From assembly GCA_014377485.1 (NCBI GenBank), contig JACMPM010000015.1, forward strand, positions 1 through 64,000: 64,000 bases of DNA, written 5' to 3'. The notes beneath the pieces were generated by a model that was given only the letters and a program-made list of their open reading frames with translations, searched no databases and was not told the DNA's origin. Each line of letters opens with the position of its first letter. The stretch's first letter is position 1. Both the position numbers and the translations under genes were made by a program. Positions 7,552 to 15,957 of this stretch are shown here, piece after piece. Origin of the DNA: Bacteriovorax sp. GTDB taxonomy: Bacteria > Bdellovibrionota > Bacteriovoracia > Bacteriovoracales > Bacteriovoracaceae.

Positions 7552-8859
7552 CTATGGCATTATTTCAGAGTTTTTATGCCAGTACTGTCCTAAATATCCG
7601 AAACTTAGCCAGTAGATACGATCGGCAATGCCACCCAGTGAAAAATGTGCATGATAAATTACAAAGACTGGTAAATGTGAAAGCAAAAAGAGCCCAATGA
7701 TCTGCTTGTTTGGATCTGTTTGGTTAATTCCTCGAAACGCCCCAAAAATCATTAAAATATAGCCTATTATTGCGAAGAAAAAGAGGGGATATCCTCCGAT
7801 TACTGCTGCCGATACAAAGAGATTATGCGGGTCTTTAAATGAGTTATAACTTTCTACTTCGATGCCATCTTGAGAATTATTGAGAAATTTATAGAGCAGG
7901 CCTAATCCAAAATAGGGACTTTTTTCAAACATGCTCCAGCCGCGTGTGACTTCCTCCATCCTGCTTTGCACGCCATCTTGTGCTTTTCTCAAACCAAATC
8001 CCGTTTTGCCTGTTGTTACCTCATACATAAATTGCGATGTAGGAGCTCCGATTAATAATACTGAAACTAAAAAGCACGCAAGAAAAGAAAATTTAAATAA
8101 CCTGATAGATTTCTTTTTAGAGCCAAAGAGAAAAATACCAACAAAGCCGGTTATGGCAATAGTTCCAAATGCTGCTTTAGTTGAAGTCAATAAAACGGCA
8201 AGGGCCAGAATAAAAATAATGACTAGTTTTAGTGGAGTATTATTTTTTAAGGTCCATTTTTTATCGCTAAAAAGATTTGGAAAAAAGAAAATAAATGCGG
8301 CCGTACTTGCTGAGACCATGTGGGGGATATGCTTAAAAAATCCTACAAATCTACCACCACGAAACATGTCTCCAAAAAAAAATGGTAAGCATAAAAAACT
8401 TGCGACGACTAAAGTGACACAAATTTTAGTTATCCAAAAAACGAATTTTTTAATGTCAAATAAAGTTGGAATGATTATGCCGTAAACCAATATGAGCATT
8501 AGGGCCATTCCTAAACCTGCAATTTGCACCATCACAGAACTGCCGATATTTACCAGCGTTATTTGAAACATTGTTTGAATGGAAAGGACTGCCATCAGTG
8601 AGTATATATAACTTTTATAAATAGGTGACAGGGTTACTTCATGCTTTTGCTTTAGCCAGATATATATCAAAATGAGCGTGATGAAAAATTGCAATCCAAA
8701 GTTAATGAACGGATGAAGTCCGTATTGGAAAATAAAGGGAGGAATAGAGTAAGGTATTATTCTTGCCCACTTAAGGGAAACCTTTGAAACGAAAATAAGT
8801 ATCAATAGAGTGATACAACATGCATCAACTAATTTAGATACAGATAACTTCGAGTTCAT
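7552..8859 (-). CDS. O-antigen ligase/polymerase-like membrane protein (Wzy_C/WaaL family)
   Basis: A 435-residue integral membrane protein with about ten or more hydrophobic segments. A large loop around residues 285-345 carries the hallmark DPHNLFV of O-antigen ligases and Wzy-type polymerases, preceded by GLRKAQDGVQSRMEE and YFGLGLLYKF. These enzymes transfer or polymerise undecaprenyl-linked glycans on the periplasmic face. It overlaps the SLBB gene by 4 bp (ATGA), so the two are cotranscribed. Ligase and polymerase cannot be told apart by sequence alone. Confidence 0.8.
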   Translation of the reverse strand: MNSKLSVSKLVDACCITLLILIFVSKVSLKWARIIPYSIPPFIFQYGLHPFINFGLQFFITLILIYIWLKQKHEVTLSPIYKSYIYSLMAVLSIQTMFQITLVNIGSSVMVQIAGLGMALMLILVYGIIIPTLFDIKKFVFWITKICVTLVVASFLCLPFFFGDMFRGGRFVGFFKHIPHMVSASTAAFIFFFPNLFSDKKWTLKNNTPLKLVIIFILALAVLLTSTKAAFGTIAITGFVGIFLFGSKKKSIRLFKFSFLACFLVSVLLIGAPTSQFMYEVTTGKTGFGLRKAQDGVQSRMEEVTRGWSMFEKSPYFGLGLLYKFLNNSQDGIEVESYNSFKDPHNLFVSAAVIGGYPLFFFAIIGYILMIFGAFRGINQTDPNKQIIGLFLLSHLPVFVIYHAHFSLGGIADRIYWLSFGYLGQYWHKNSEIMP

Positions 8860-9380
8860 TTTTTGTATCTGTCTTTTATAACAATTGCCGTTAATATAGA
8901 TGTTAAAACAACCGATATAATTGAAAAAACTCTAAAGGAATCGTTGCTTATCCAGGGAGTTTTATTTTTAATAAGAACGATATCATTTGAAACTAAGGTG
9001 TAATCATTTTTTGCATTTTTAAGGGTTTCTTCTAAGTTTAGGGTAAGATTTTTTTTCTCAGCCCCTTCGCTATTATGAATTGTTTGCTGATCATTACCGA
9101 TAATAATATTTTCTAGATCTGCGTCAGTAGTTGTGCCTCCGGCCAGGGCAAGCAAGGTCGTTAATTTCATATTAGTCGGTATATGATAAAGCCCGGCATT
9201 TTTAATGGCCCCTAGAAGTCTGATAGGAATAAGCTCTTGGTTTGGGTATGATTCGAAAATAAACTCTGAAGAGGTGTTAACATTGTATTTAGTATTGCTT
9301 TTCGATAAATCATTTTGAGCAGCAAAACTTTGACTAACAAGAATACTGTAAAGTATTACAGTGGCAGCTAATCTTCTCAT
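8856..9380 (-). CDS. SLBB-domain polysaccharide export-associated protein
   Basis: A 174-residue protein with a signal peptide ending SFAAQ. An SLBB domain covers about 50-100 (IRLLGAIKNAGLYHIPTN, LTTLLALAGGTTTDADLENI). A hydrophobic C-terminal helix (about 148-167) is followed by a basic tail, KDRYKK. SLBB domains occur in Wza-type export channels, but the Wza-defining polysaccharide export sequence before the SLBB is missing, so this is not a full outer-membrane channel. It is translationally coupled to the downstream ligase/polymerase and divergent from the Wzz-like gene. It may be an inner-membrane-anchored adaptor between synthesis and export. Confidence 0.7.
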   Translation of the reverse strand: MRRLAATVILYSILVSQSFAAQNDLSKSNTKYNVNTSSEFIFESYPNQELIPIRLLGAIKNAGLYHIPTNMKLTTLLALAGGTTTDADLENIIIGNDQQTIHNSEGAEKKNLTLNLEETLKNAKNDYTLVSNDIVLIKNKTPWISNDSFRVFSIISVVLTSILTAIVIKDRYKK

Positions 9381-9461
9381 AGAAGGGACTCCTTTAATTT
9401 TAGAGATTAGAAAAATAACGAAGTTAACAGTAAATTATAAATAGTAAGAGGGACTAAAGTT

Positions 9462-10697
9462 ATGAATACCAGTGATGAAATAAGTCTACATCAAATATTA
9501 CAAATATTTACAAAAAGATGGAAGTATCTCATCGTTCTCGCACTCTTCTTTACCCTAGGTGCTTTAATAAAGCACAAATATTTTCCAAGTTATCCGGGTA
9601 CCGGCAAACTTATTATTAAAGATGTTCGAAATAGTCAACTTCAGTCCGTTATTGGACACGCAGCGGGAGTTAGCGGTGAAACCCCTTCACCAGAGCTAAA
9701 AGGCGACGACCTGGTCACCCGAGCTGAGGCATTATTAGACATTCATGAATTTTACGTTGCTACGACCAACCGATTATTAGTGCTTAAAAACGAAGAGCAT
9801 AATATTTCCTTAATTAATTTCTTCAAGGAATTTAAGAAAGAAGAAAGTGATCCTGAATTTATTCATGATGTCGCCAATAAACTCTCAACAATGATTTCAT
9901 TCAATACATCAAAGGCTGATATTTTAGTGGTTGATACTAAGTCCAATAATAAAGACCTATCGGTCATATTAGTAAATGAGACTTTAAAGGAAGCTCAGAA
10001 AAATTTAATTGATCGCGAACTCGAGGATTTAAATCGAGCTGAAACTTATTTTAAATTAGAAATTGATGGTGTTCGTGGTCGACTTGACCGCATTGAAAGT
10101 TCTACTGTCGCAAAAATGCAGAAGAACCAAATTTTCTCGGTTGATATGGAAAAAGGCGAGAGCTCAAAATATATTGGAGAGTTAAAGAAAAATATCAACA
10201 ACGCTAGAATTGCGCTTTCAAATAACGAAAGCAAAATTACCGAACTTCAAATGAATATAAAAGCTACTTTTGTTAAAAAAGATACTGGAGTCATCAGTAA
10301 ATTTAATGAAGCCTCTCAAATTAGACTCCTAGAAGATGAAAATAAAGATTTGAATCTGGAACTCAAAACCTATCAAACTTATTTGAAAAATTATGAAAGT
10401 CAAAAAAATGGTCTCGTACCTTTTCAATATGAAATAGAAAAAATGAATGCCAGCCACGAATTTGAATATAAAATTTATGCTTCATTAAATGATAGTTTAG
10501 CGCGAATTGGACTTCAAAAAACCTACGTCAGAAATAAAGTTGAAATTCTAGAGTTGGAAAGAATTTCACGAGTTCATTCAAGTCCACCATTATTGATTAT
10601 GATTTTAATCGCACTTACTATTTCACAAGTTTTTGGAATTTTTAGTATCTACGTTTATGAACTTTTCAAGCCAAACGAGCCAAATTTTAAATACTAA
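9462..10697 (+). CDS. Wzz-family chain-length determinant (polysaccharide co-polymerase)
   Basis: A 411-residue protein. An N-terminal cytoplasmic piece SLHQILQIFTKRWKYL leads into a transmembrane helix (about 21-38). A long periplasmic region follows, with predicted coiled coils at about 160-330 rich in Glu, Lys and Asn, then a Pro-containing segment and a C-terminal transmembrane helix (PPLLIMILIALTISQVFG). This is the two-span Wzz layout that sets polysaccharide chain length. No fused tyrosine kinase follows the second helix. It is divergent from the SLBB and ligase/polymerase genes, with 81 bp between starts that should hold both promoters. Confidence 0.8.
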   Translation: MNTSDEISLHQILQIFTKRWKYLIVLALFFTLGALIKHKYFPSYPGTGKLIIKDVRNSQLQSVIGHAAGVSGETPSPELKGDDLVTRAEALLDIHEFYVATTNRLLVLKNEEHNISLINFFKEFKKEESDPEFIHDVANKLSTMISFNTSKADILVVDTKSNNKDLSVILVNETLKEAQKNLIDRELEDLNRAETYFKLEIDGVRGRLDRIESSTVAKMQKNQIFSVDMEKGESSKYIGELKKNINNARIALSNNESKITELQMNIKATFVKKDTGVISKFNEASQIRLLEDENKDLNLELKTYQTYLKNYESQKNGLVPFQYEIEKMNASHEFEYKIYASLNDSLARIGLQKTYVRNKVEILELERISRVHSSPPLLIMILIALTISQVFGIFSIYVYELFKPNEPNFKY

Positions 10698-10700
10698 GTT

Positions 10701-11159
10701 CTAGTGAATAGAAGTAATGGAAATCGAGCTGATTTCGCCGTTTGTTTCTTTAAAAGGAACAATTCTGTAGCGGGCCTTTGTGCCTTTGAAGATGGCGTAA
10801 TCAATATCAGTAAGAATTGATATATGAGATTCATCTTTTACGGTATCACTATAAAGTTTAGCTATTATTTGAGTAGTGGCACTCGTAAAAATATCATCAT
10901 CTTTTGCAATGAAAGGATCAAATGAAATAACAAATCCATCAGTTTCAGGAGTTGCTTCATACTCTACGCCACTTACAAGTAGACCGGTTATGTCAGGGTT
11001 GGTGGTAACTTTTTTTGCCTCAACTATTTTTTTAGAAGACGACACTTTCTTATTTTTGGAAATTGTTGGAGGTTTAACTTTGTTTTCAGTAAGATTATTT
11101 TTTAATTCTGAACAAGAAGATAGAGCTAATACTAATCCGAATAGGGCCATTCTTTTCAT
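10701..11159 (-). CDS. Lipoprotein of unknown function
   Basis: A 152-residue protein whose N-terminus MKRMALFGLVLALSSCSELK has a lipobox (LSSC, lipidated Cys16). A Lys/Thr-rich linker (about 20-55) precedes a beta-rich domain with VEYEATPETDGFVISFDPFI. It converges with the Wzz-like gene with only 3 bp between. I do not recognise the domain. Its position suggests, but does not show, a link to the envelope polysaccharide genes. Confidence 0.65.
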   Translation of the reverse strand: MKRMALFGLVLALSSCSELKNNLTENKVKPPTISKNKKVSSSKKIVEAKKVTTNPDITGLLVSGVEYEATPETDGFVISFDPFIAKDDDIFTSATTQIIAKLYSDTVKDESHISILTDIDYAIFKGTKARYRIVPFKETNGEISSISITSIH

Positions 11160-11265
11160 TTAATTCCATTGGTGTTTTTGGTTCTATAGTGTGATCTTAT
11201 AGGCATGCCAAAAAAAGTCAATCTTGGTCATCTAAGTTATCGAATATAAATAGAATCGGTTTTAC

Positions 11266-11982
11266 CTAACTAATATAGTTGGAGAGTTTTTTGAGATGAG
11301 CCGTTCTTGTCATATGATATTGGATTTGTTCGAGTTTATACTTATGTTGGTCTTGATAGGGACACGCAAGCCTGGCAAGGCAGCGATCCGCACAGCTAGA
11401 GGCTAACTTTAACCGATGATCGGCACATAAATTCAGTTTAAAACTCTCACCTATTTTGGCAACTGCATTTGTAGGGCAAGCGCTGATGCAAGGTTTTGTT
11501 TCGCAAGTTTCACAGGGAGAATTGAAATTTTCATATTTCATTTCACCAATTTTTGTTTTTGTAAGAAAGGCTCCACGAAAAGCAAACCATGGCCCATAAT
11601 CTTTATTGATATCAAGTCCCAATAATGATGCTCTGGAAATATTGAGAAATCTTCCAATTCTTTGCAGTGGAATATTCCATTGGGGATGTGGAAAAAGTAT
11701 TTGGATATTGTCTTCGAGTTTTTTCATTGTTTCGATTGAAAAATTATCTATGGGATGTAAAATTTCATTAAGTGGATGAGTAAGATGCTTCCATAAATCT
11801 CGTCCACCGCTGCCGATTATGCAAAGAGTGTCCTGAGCTTCATGAGGTATATTTTGAGCCTTCAAAATATCTAAAATATCCACTGGCAATTTGGAAACTT
11901 CAACAGCTGCAAAAATATTAAGGCCTGAATGTTTTAGAATTTCTATCTTCAATTTTTTTCTTTTTTTAATAGGGCCAGGCAT
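11266..11982 (-). CDS. 4Fe-4S ferredoxin-type protein, QueG-like C-terminal arrangement
   Basis: A 238-residue protein if started at the ATG at 11982 (MPGPIKKRKKLK). The longer in-frame start at 12087 would lie deep inside the MFS gene. The C-terminal half carries CETCETKPCISACPTNAV, a C-x2-C-x4-C-x3-CP cluster motif, and a second cysteine set (C at NLCAD, SSCADRC, LACPYQ). This resembles the double cluster of epoxyqueuosine reductase-like proteins, but the N-terminal part does not clearly match their cobalamin domain, and the first motif is wider than their usual CxxCxxC. It overlaps the MFS gene by 34 bp. Probably a redox enzyme; substrate unknown. Confidence 0.6.
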   Translation of the reverse strand: MPGPIKKRKKLKIEILKHSGLNIFAAVEVSKLPVDILDILKAQNIPHEAQDTLCIIGSGGRDLWKHLTHPLNEILHPIDNFSIETMKKLEDNIQILFPHPQWNIPLQRIGRFLNISRASLLGLDINKDYGPWFAFRGAFLTKTKIGEMKYENFNSPCETCETKPCISACPTNAVAKIGESFKLNLCADHRLKLASSCADRCLARLACPYQDQHKYKLEQIQYHMTRTAHLKKLSNYIS

Positions 11983-13163
11983 GAAATCGCCAAAAGTGTG
12001 CTTATAAAAATAACTCCTGTCATAGGTGTCGGAGTGCCATTGTGAAAGAAGCTGACAAAAAAGGAAGAGAAGAAAGCAACGGACCACTGAATAGTTCCAA
12101 GTAATGCCGATGCCATTCCCGCTCTATGACCTTGATGGCCTAGTCCTAAAGCAGCGGAGTTTGGAAAAATAAATCCCATGGTTGTCATCAGAAAAAATAA
12201 TGGAATTAAAAGTGCGAACAATGAATGAAAAAAAATCGAATTGATAACTAAAATAAAGGCCATTAATCCCGAAACATACATAACATTTTTAAAAATTGAT
12301 TCGAGAGAATATCTACGCAATAAAAAACGGTTTATTTGTGATGAACCGATAATTCCTATGGCGTTTGTTCCAAAAATCCAGCCATAATTTTCTGCTGGCA
12401 CGCCAAAAAGAGTGATGAAGACAAAAGGCGAACCGGCAATATAAGCAAACATGGCAGCTCTCATCAGTCCCCCGGAAAGTGAATAACTCATGAAGACTCG
12501 ATCCTTGCACAAATCGAAATAACCTAAAAGAGTAGGTTTTAATAAGGCAAAGAATTTTTGTCTTGGAACCTTTGCTAAAGTAGGTTTATGGGTCTCTGGT
12601 AAAAAGAATATGGTGCAAGCAATACTGGTTAAACTTAAAAGCCCAAGCACCAAAAAAATTGCTCTCCATTCAAAAAACTTTGTCAGGTATCCACCAAATA
12701 GTGGTGCGAGGATTGGGGCAACTCCCATAACCAGCATGAGCATGGAATAAATATGTGCAGATCTTTTTTTATCGAAGAGATCACTAACGATTGCTCGCGT
12801 GATAACCATCCCAGAACATCCTCCAAGAGCTTGAAGCACTCTGAAGGTGATGAACATTTCTATATTGGTAGACATAGAACAGCCAATCGAAGCGAAAAAA
12901 TAAATGAGCATTCCTAAAATAAGCGGTTTTTTTCTTCCATAAATATCAGCAAGAGGTCCATAGATTAATTGCCCCAAAGCAAGGCCTATAAAAAAAGCGG
13001 AGAGTGATAATTCAACAGATGAAGCTCCAACTGAAAATGATTTTCCAATTTGGGGAAAAGCGGGAAGATACATATCGATTGATAGGGGATCAAAGGCAGT
13101 GAGAGATCCCAAAAGAATTATAAAAGGAATAGTTTCGTGTGGCGATTTTGCTTCTTGATTCAT
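11949..13163 (-). CDS. Bcr/CflA-family drug-resistance MFS transporter
   Basis: A 404-residue protein from the ATG at 13163 (an in-frame TTG lies four codons upstream) with 12 predicted transmembrane helices. The motif LDPLSIDMYLPAFPQI-type start is present as DPLSIDMYLPAFPQIG, with GQLIYGPLADIYGRKK as loop 2-3 motif A and RVLQALGGCSGMVITRA in helix 4. These identify the Bcr/CflA branch of proton-driven efflux pumps. A LysR-type regulator lies 47 bp upstream on the same strand and the ferredoxin gene overlaps its 3' end, so the three may form one unit. Confidence 0.9.
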   Translation of the reverse strand: MNQEAKSPHETIPFIILLGSLTAFDPLSIDMYLPAFPQIGKSFSVGASSVELSLSAFFIGLALGQLIYGPLADIYGRKKPLILGMLIYFFASIGCSMSTNIEMFITFRVLQALGGCSGMVITRAIVSDLFDKKRSAHIYSMLMLVMGVAPILAPLFGGYLTKFFEWRAIFLVLGLLSLTSIACTIFFLPETHKPTLAKVPRQKFFALLKPTLLGYFDLCKDRVFMSYSLSGGLMRAAMFAYIAGSPFVFITLFGVPAENYGWIFGTNAIGIIGSSQINRFLLRRYSLESIFKNVMYVSGLMAFILVINSIFFHSLFALLIPLFFLMTTMGFIFPNSAALGLGHQGHRAGMASALLGTIQWSVAFFSSFFVSFFHNGTPTPMTGVIFISTLLAISCLALLKKEKN

Positions 13164-13210
13164 TAATTTGCCCAAAGGTGTTTTTTGATCATATAAAGAA
13201 CTTTTCTCTT

Positions 13211-14035
13211 TTACAATTCAATCAGACTTAAAAATTGAATTAAGGCCAGAATTAACTCTTTGTTTTGCAAATCTTTTTTCCACCAAACCCCAAAAGACAT
13301 TGGACTGCTCAATTTAATTTTTAGGTCTACCAGGGATTTATTTTGTAAATCATCCTTAATTACATAATAGGGGATCATGCTCCATCCGTGTTGATGAATG
13401 AGGGCCGAGCGAAGAGTTGAGAGGTCAGAAAAAATGAATTTTGGGTTTAGCTTTATACTCATGTCTTCTTGAAGAGAATTAATATCCGTTCTTTGGAAAT
13501 GGATATAGTCAGATCCATTTAATATTTTACCTTTCTTCTTTATGAATTCACTGGAGGCGGCAATAATCATTTTTTCCGGAGTTACTTTTTTAAAACGAAT
13601 GTCCGGGTGATAAGGTGTTCCACAATCAATGACAATATCGGCCAGGTTACTAAGAAGTAAATTTTCGGAATTCCCATCACTAGTGATAATTTCAATCTGG
13701 TCAGTTGTGTATTTTAAATTTTTCCAATTGGGCATGAGAATACGAGAAGCAAATTCTCTGGTGGTTGCCAAATGAATTTTACTTCCTCGATTTAAAATCA
13801 GGGACTGTTCGTTTGCTGCTCTTTTGGCCCAGTCACAAAGAAGCCTCCCATCTTTAGTGAGAAGCCAGCTTCCATTTTTCTTTTCTAAGAATTGCGTTTC
13901 AGTTTTTATTTTATTTAAGCGACGAGATAATACACTCACGTCTCGCTTCATGAGATCACTCAAATCCATTAAAGATTCAGATTTTTCTAAAGCAAGTAGC
14001 AGTTCACAATCTTCTGAAGACACTAAAAACTTCAT
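13211..14035 (-). CDS. LysR-type transcriptional regulator
   Basis: A 274-residue protein started at the ATG at 14035. The extra upstream codons would read through operator-like repeats. Residues 1-60 form a winged helix-turn-helix (LLLALEKSESLMDLSDLMKR, SVLSRRLNKI), and the C-terminal part has the LysR effector domain with the SSEFIKKKG and GWSMIPYYVI blocks. It probably controls the adjacent Bcr/CflA exporter and itself. The recognition helix is unusual for the family (DVSVLSRRLNKIK), so a distant LysR member is likely. Confidence 0.78.
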   Translation of the reverse strand: MKFLVSSEDCELLLALEKSESLMDLSDLMKRDVSVLSRRLNKIKTETQFLEKKNGSWLLTKDGRLLCDWAKRAANEQSLILNRGSKIHLATTREFASRILMPNWKNLKYTTDQIEIITSDGNSENLLLSNLADIVIDCGTPYHPDIRFKKVTPEKMIIAASSEFIKKKGKILNGSDYIHFQRTDINSLQEDMSIKLNPKFIFSDLSTLRSALIHQHGWSMIPYYVIKDDLQNKSLVDLKIKLSSPMSFGVWWKKDLQNKELILALIQFLSLIEL

Positions 14036-14074
14036 ATAACCAATCTCTTTGTTTTTTGGGAGAGTTGCAAAAAA

Positions 14075-14135
14075 TGCAAATGTATCACGACTATTTGCAA
14101 TGTACAGTAAATTGATTATCACTGTAAATGTATCA
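14075..14135. promoter_or_regulatory. LysR-box-like operators between the regulator and the divergent gene
   Basis: The 123-bp intergenic region holds TGCAAAT-N11-ATTTGCA (14075-14099), a dyad with the T-N11-A spacing of LysR boxes. A second dyad, TACAGT-N12-ACTGTA, lies at 14103-14126, and AAATGTATCA is repeated directly at 14078-14087 and 14126-14135. These are likely binding sites for the neighbouring regulator and may control both directions. Seen directly in the sequence; the function is inferred. Confidence 0.55.
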
Positions 14136-14158
14136 AGACCTATAAAAGGAGGGGAAAA

Positions 14159-15460
14159 ATGAAGTTTTTATTATTAATGTTACTGTCTTTATCTGCGGCC
14201 AATGCCAGTTCTACCTATAATGTCCATGAATGGGGAACTTTTACTTCTCTAGTAGGTTCTGATGGCACAAGACAGGAAGGAATGTTTCATGAAGATGAAG
14301 TGCTGCCGAGCTTTGTTCATAATTTCGGGGAACAGCTTCCTCGTTTAGGATTAATGGCCTTTGCTACCTTGCCGACCTTTCCTCCGTTGCAGCGTCTTCT
14401 GCCGACACCAACACCAACGCCTACGCCACCACCACACCGCAATTGCGGACAGCATTCAAAAGTTGGATGTGATTTTTTAGAAGGACAATCTATTACTCAA
14501 AAAATGGAAACTCCGGTTCTTTATTTCCATTCAGACGTTCCTCTTAGAGTGACGGTTGATGTTGGCTTTCCAACAGGAATAATCAGTCAAACATATCCAG
14601 CACCAGTTTTAAGTCGACCTCTAGCAAATCCAGGAGTGAGTCTTACGAGTGGATTTGCTCGTTTTAATGTAGAAGTTTTAACGAAGACAGAGCTAATGCC
14701 TCCAGTTGTTGAAAGAGGAAATATTTACGCTCATGCCAGAGCAGTAGATGCCAACACTATCAAATCGAATAATGAAGTTGAAAAATTTATTTTTTACAGA
14801 GGTCTTGGAAAATTTGAAACGAAACTTTTAATAACTTCTCATAATGGAAATATTTCAGTTAAAAATAATACTTTAAATATTTCTAAAAACTTTATTCCTC
14901 GAGCCTTTCTAGTTGATACCAACGAGTTTGGTGGGGCCATTCTTTCTATAGGATCTTTTGTTGGCGGGAAAATAAAACATATTTCCGATAAAGATATCCA
15001 ATCATTAAAAAATCACCATCAGGAATTTAGTATTTTTGCGGCATCGGCAAAAGCATTATTAACTAAATCCTTGGTCTCAGAAGGTCTGAATCTTGATGAG
15101 GCCCTGGCAATGGTTAACACTTGGGAGCACGGATATTTCCGTACACCTGGGCTAAGAGTGCTCTATATACTAAATCGTGATGAAGTTGAAAATATTCTGC
15201 CGATGACAATCACTCCAGCTCCTCAAGTTTTAAATCGTGTTTTCGTCGGGCGAATTGAAGTATTAAGAGATGTAGAGGAAAATCAAATCCTGGCCCAGAT
15301 TTTGTTGGAGAAAGAATCGTTTAATGTAATGAGTCTTGGTCGCTTCGCTCCTTCTATTATCAGCAGAGTTTATCAAGTAGCTAAAGAGCGTGGTTTGGTC
15401 GATTTCAAACTGCAATCTCTTTTTGATCAATTTAATTTTAGCATCGCTGAAAATATGTAA
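14159..15460 (+). CDS. Secreted 'HEWGTFTS' protein with Pro/Thr linker
   Basis: A 433-residue protein with an AGGAGGGG RBS and a signal peptide (1-17, ending ANAS). The mature protein begins YNVHEWGTFTSLVGSDGTRQ, a signature shared by uncharacterised exported proteins of several environmental phyla. A TPTPTPTPPP stretch (about 80-93) splits the N-terminal domain, followed by a Cys pair. The rest looks globular with mixed alpha/beta content. No catalytic motif is recognised. It is divergent from the LysR gene and could be one of its targets. Exported to the periplasm or outside. Confidence 0.6.
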   Translation: MKFLLLMLLSLSAANASSTYNVHEWGTFTSLVGSDGTRQEGMFHEDEVLPSFVHNFGEQLPRLGLMAFATLPTFPPLQRLLPTPTPTPTPPPHRNCGQHSKVGCDFLEGQSITQKMETPVLYFHSDVPLRVTVDVGFPTGIISQTYPAPVLSRPLANPGVSLTSGFARFNVEVLTKTELMPPVVERGNIYAHARAVDANTIKSNNEVEKFIFYRGLGKFETKLLITSHNGNISVKNNTLNISKNFIPRAFLVDTNEFGGAILSIGSFVGGKIKHISDKDIQSLKNHHQEFSIFAASAKALLTKSLVSEGLNLDEALAMVNTWEHGYFRTPGLRVLYILNRDEVENILPMTITPAPQVLNRVFVGRIEVLRDVEENQILAQILLEKESFNVMSLGRFAPSIISRVYQVAKERGLVDFKLQSLFDQFNFSIAENM

Positions 15461-15468
15461 TCTTTTTT

Positions 15469-15491
15469 TGGGCACTCTAGCAAAGTGCCCA
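15469..15491. terminator. Hairpin after the HEWGTFTS gene
   Basis: TGGGCACT, loop CTAGCAA, AGTGCCCA: a GC-containing 8-bp perfect stem starting 9 bases after the stop. Seven Ts lie before rather than after the stem on this strand, so it is not a textbook intrinsic terminator for the upstream gene, though it may still stop or stabilise that transcript. Confidence 0.45.
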
Positions 15492-15629
15492 TTCAAAACG
15501 AATGAATTCAGTTTATCAAAAATACTAACGCCTTAATTCATGTGCTCAATATTTCTTTGTTTAAGAGCAAATGTCCTTTAACTAAGCAGAATATTGTAAT
15601 AAGATTTCCTTATATGAGTGAGGTTTTCA

Positions 15630-15956
15630 ATGAGTAAAGATACAAAAATTGAGAGTGCAGAAGTTGGGTGGGGTGAGACAGTTGTAATGATTTGCACCAA
15701 ATGCGGAAAACAATTTCAATCTGCACATAATCAGGCTGCACCTGAGCGAATAAAAGGTGATTTGAAATCTATTGCGAAGGCTGAATTAGGTAAAGGATCT
15801 GTCCGGGTTATTACAACTTCTTGCTTGAATATTTGTCCTGTTGATAAAATTGCAATTGCAGTTGCAAGTAAAAATGAACCGGGAACTTTTAAAGGCTATC
15901 TTGTAGATCCTGACATCTCGGGAGAAGAATTGTTTAAAAAGATTTTAAAAAAATAG
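15630..15956 (+). CDS. (2Fe-2S) ferredoxin-like domain protein
   Basis: A 108-residue protein from the ATG at 15630, with TGAGG upstream; an in-frame GTG at 15618 is less likely. Motifs MICTKCGKQF and TTSCLNICPVDKI provide a CxxC and a CxxxCP set, as in small thioredoxin-fold 2Fe-2S proteins. The C-terminal DPDISGEELFKKIL is also common in that group. It probably carries electrons in the cytoplasm; the partner is unknown. It converges with the methyltransferase gene, with 1 bp between. Confidence 0.65.
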   Translation: MSKDTKIESAEVGWGETVVMICTKCGKQFQSAHNQAAPERIKGDLKSIAKAELGKGSVRVITTSCLNICPVDKIAIAVASKNEPGTFKGYLVDPDISGEELFKKILKK

Positions 15957-15957
15957 A

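Noticed and set aside
7931-8485. 184-codon plus-strand frame
   Set aside because: Antisense to the O-antigen ligase/polymerase-like gene; composition reflects the complement of membrane helices.
14391-14425. ACACCAACACCAACGCC microsatellite as a phase-variation site
   Set aside because: The repeat unit is six bases in frame (Thr-Pro), so length changes would not shift the frame; only a flexible linker is implied.
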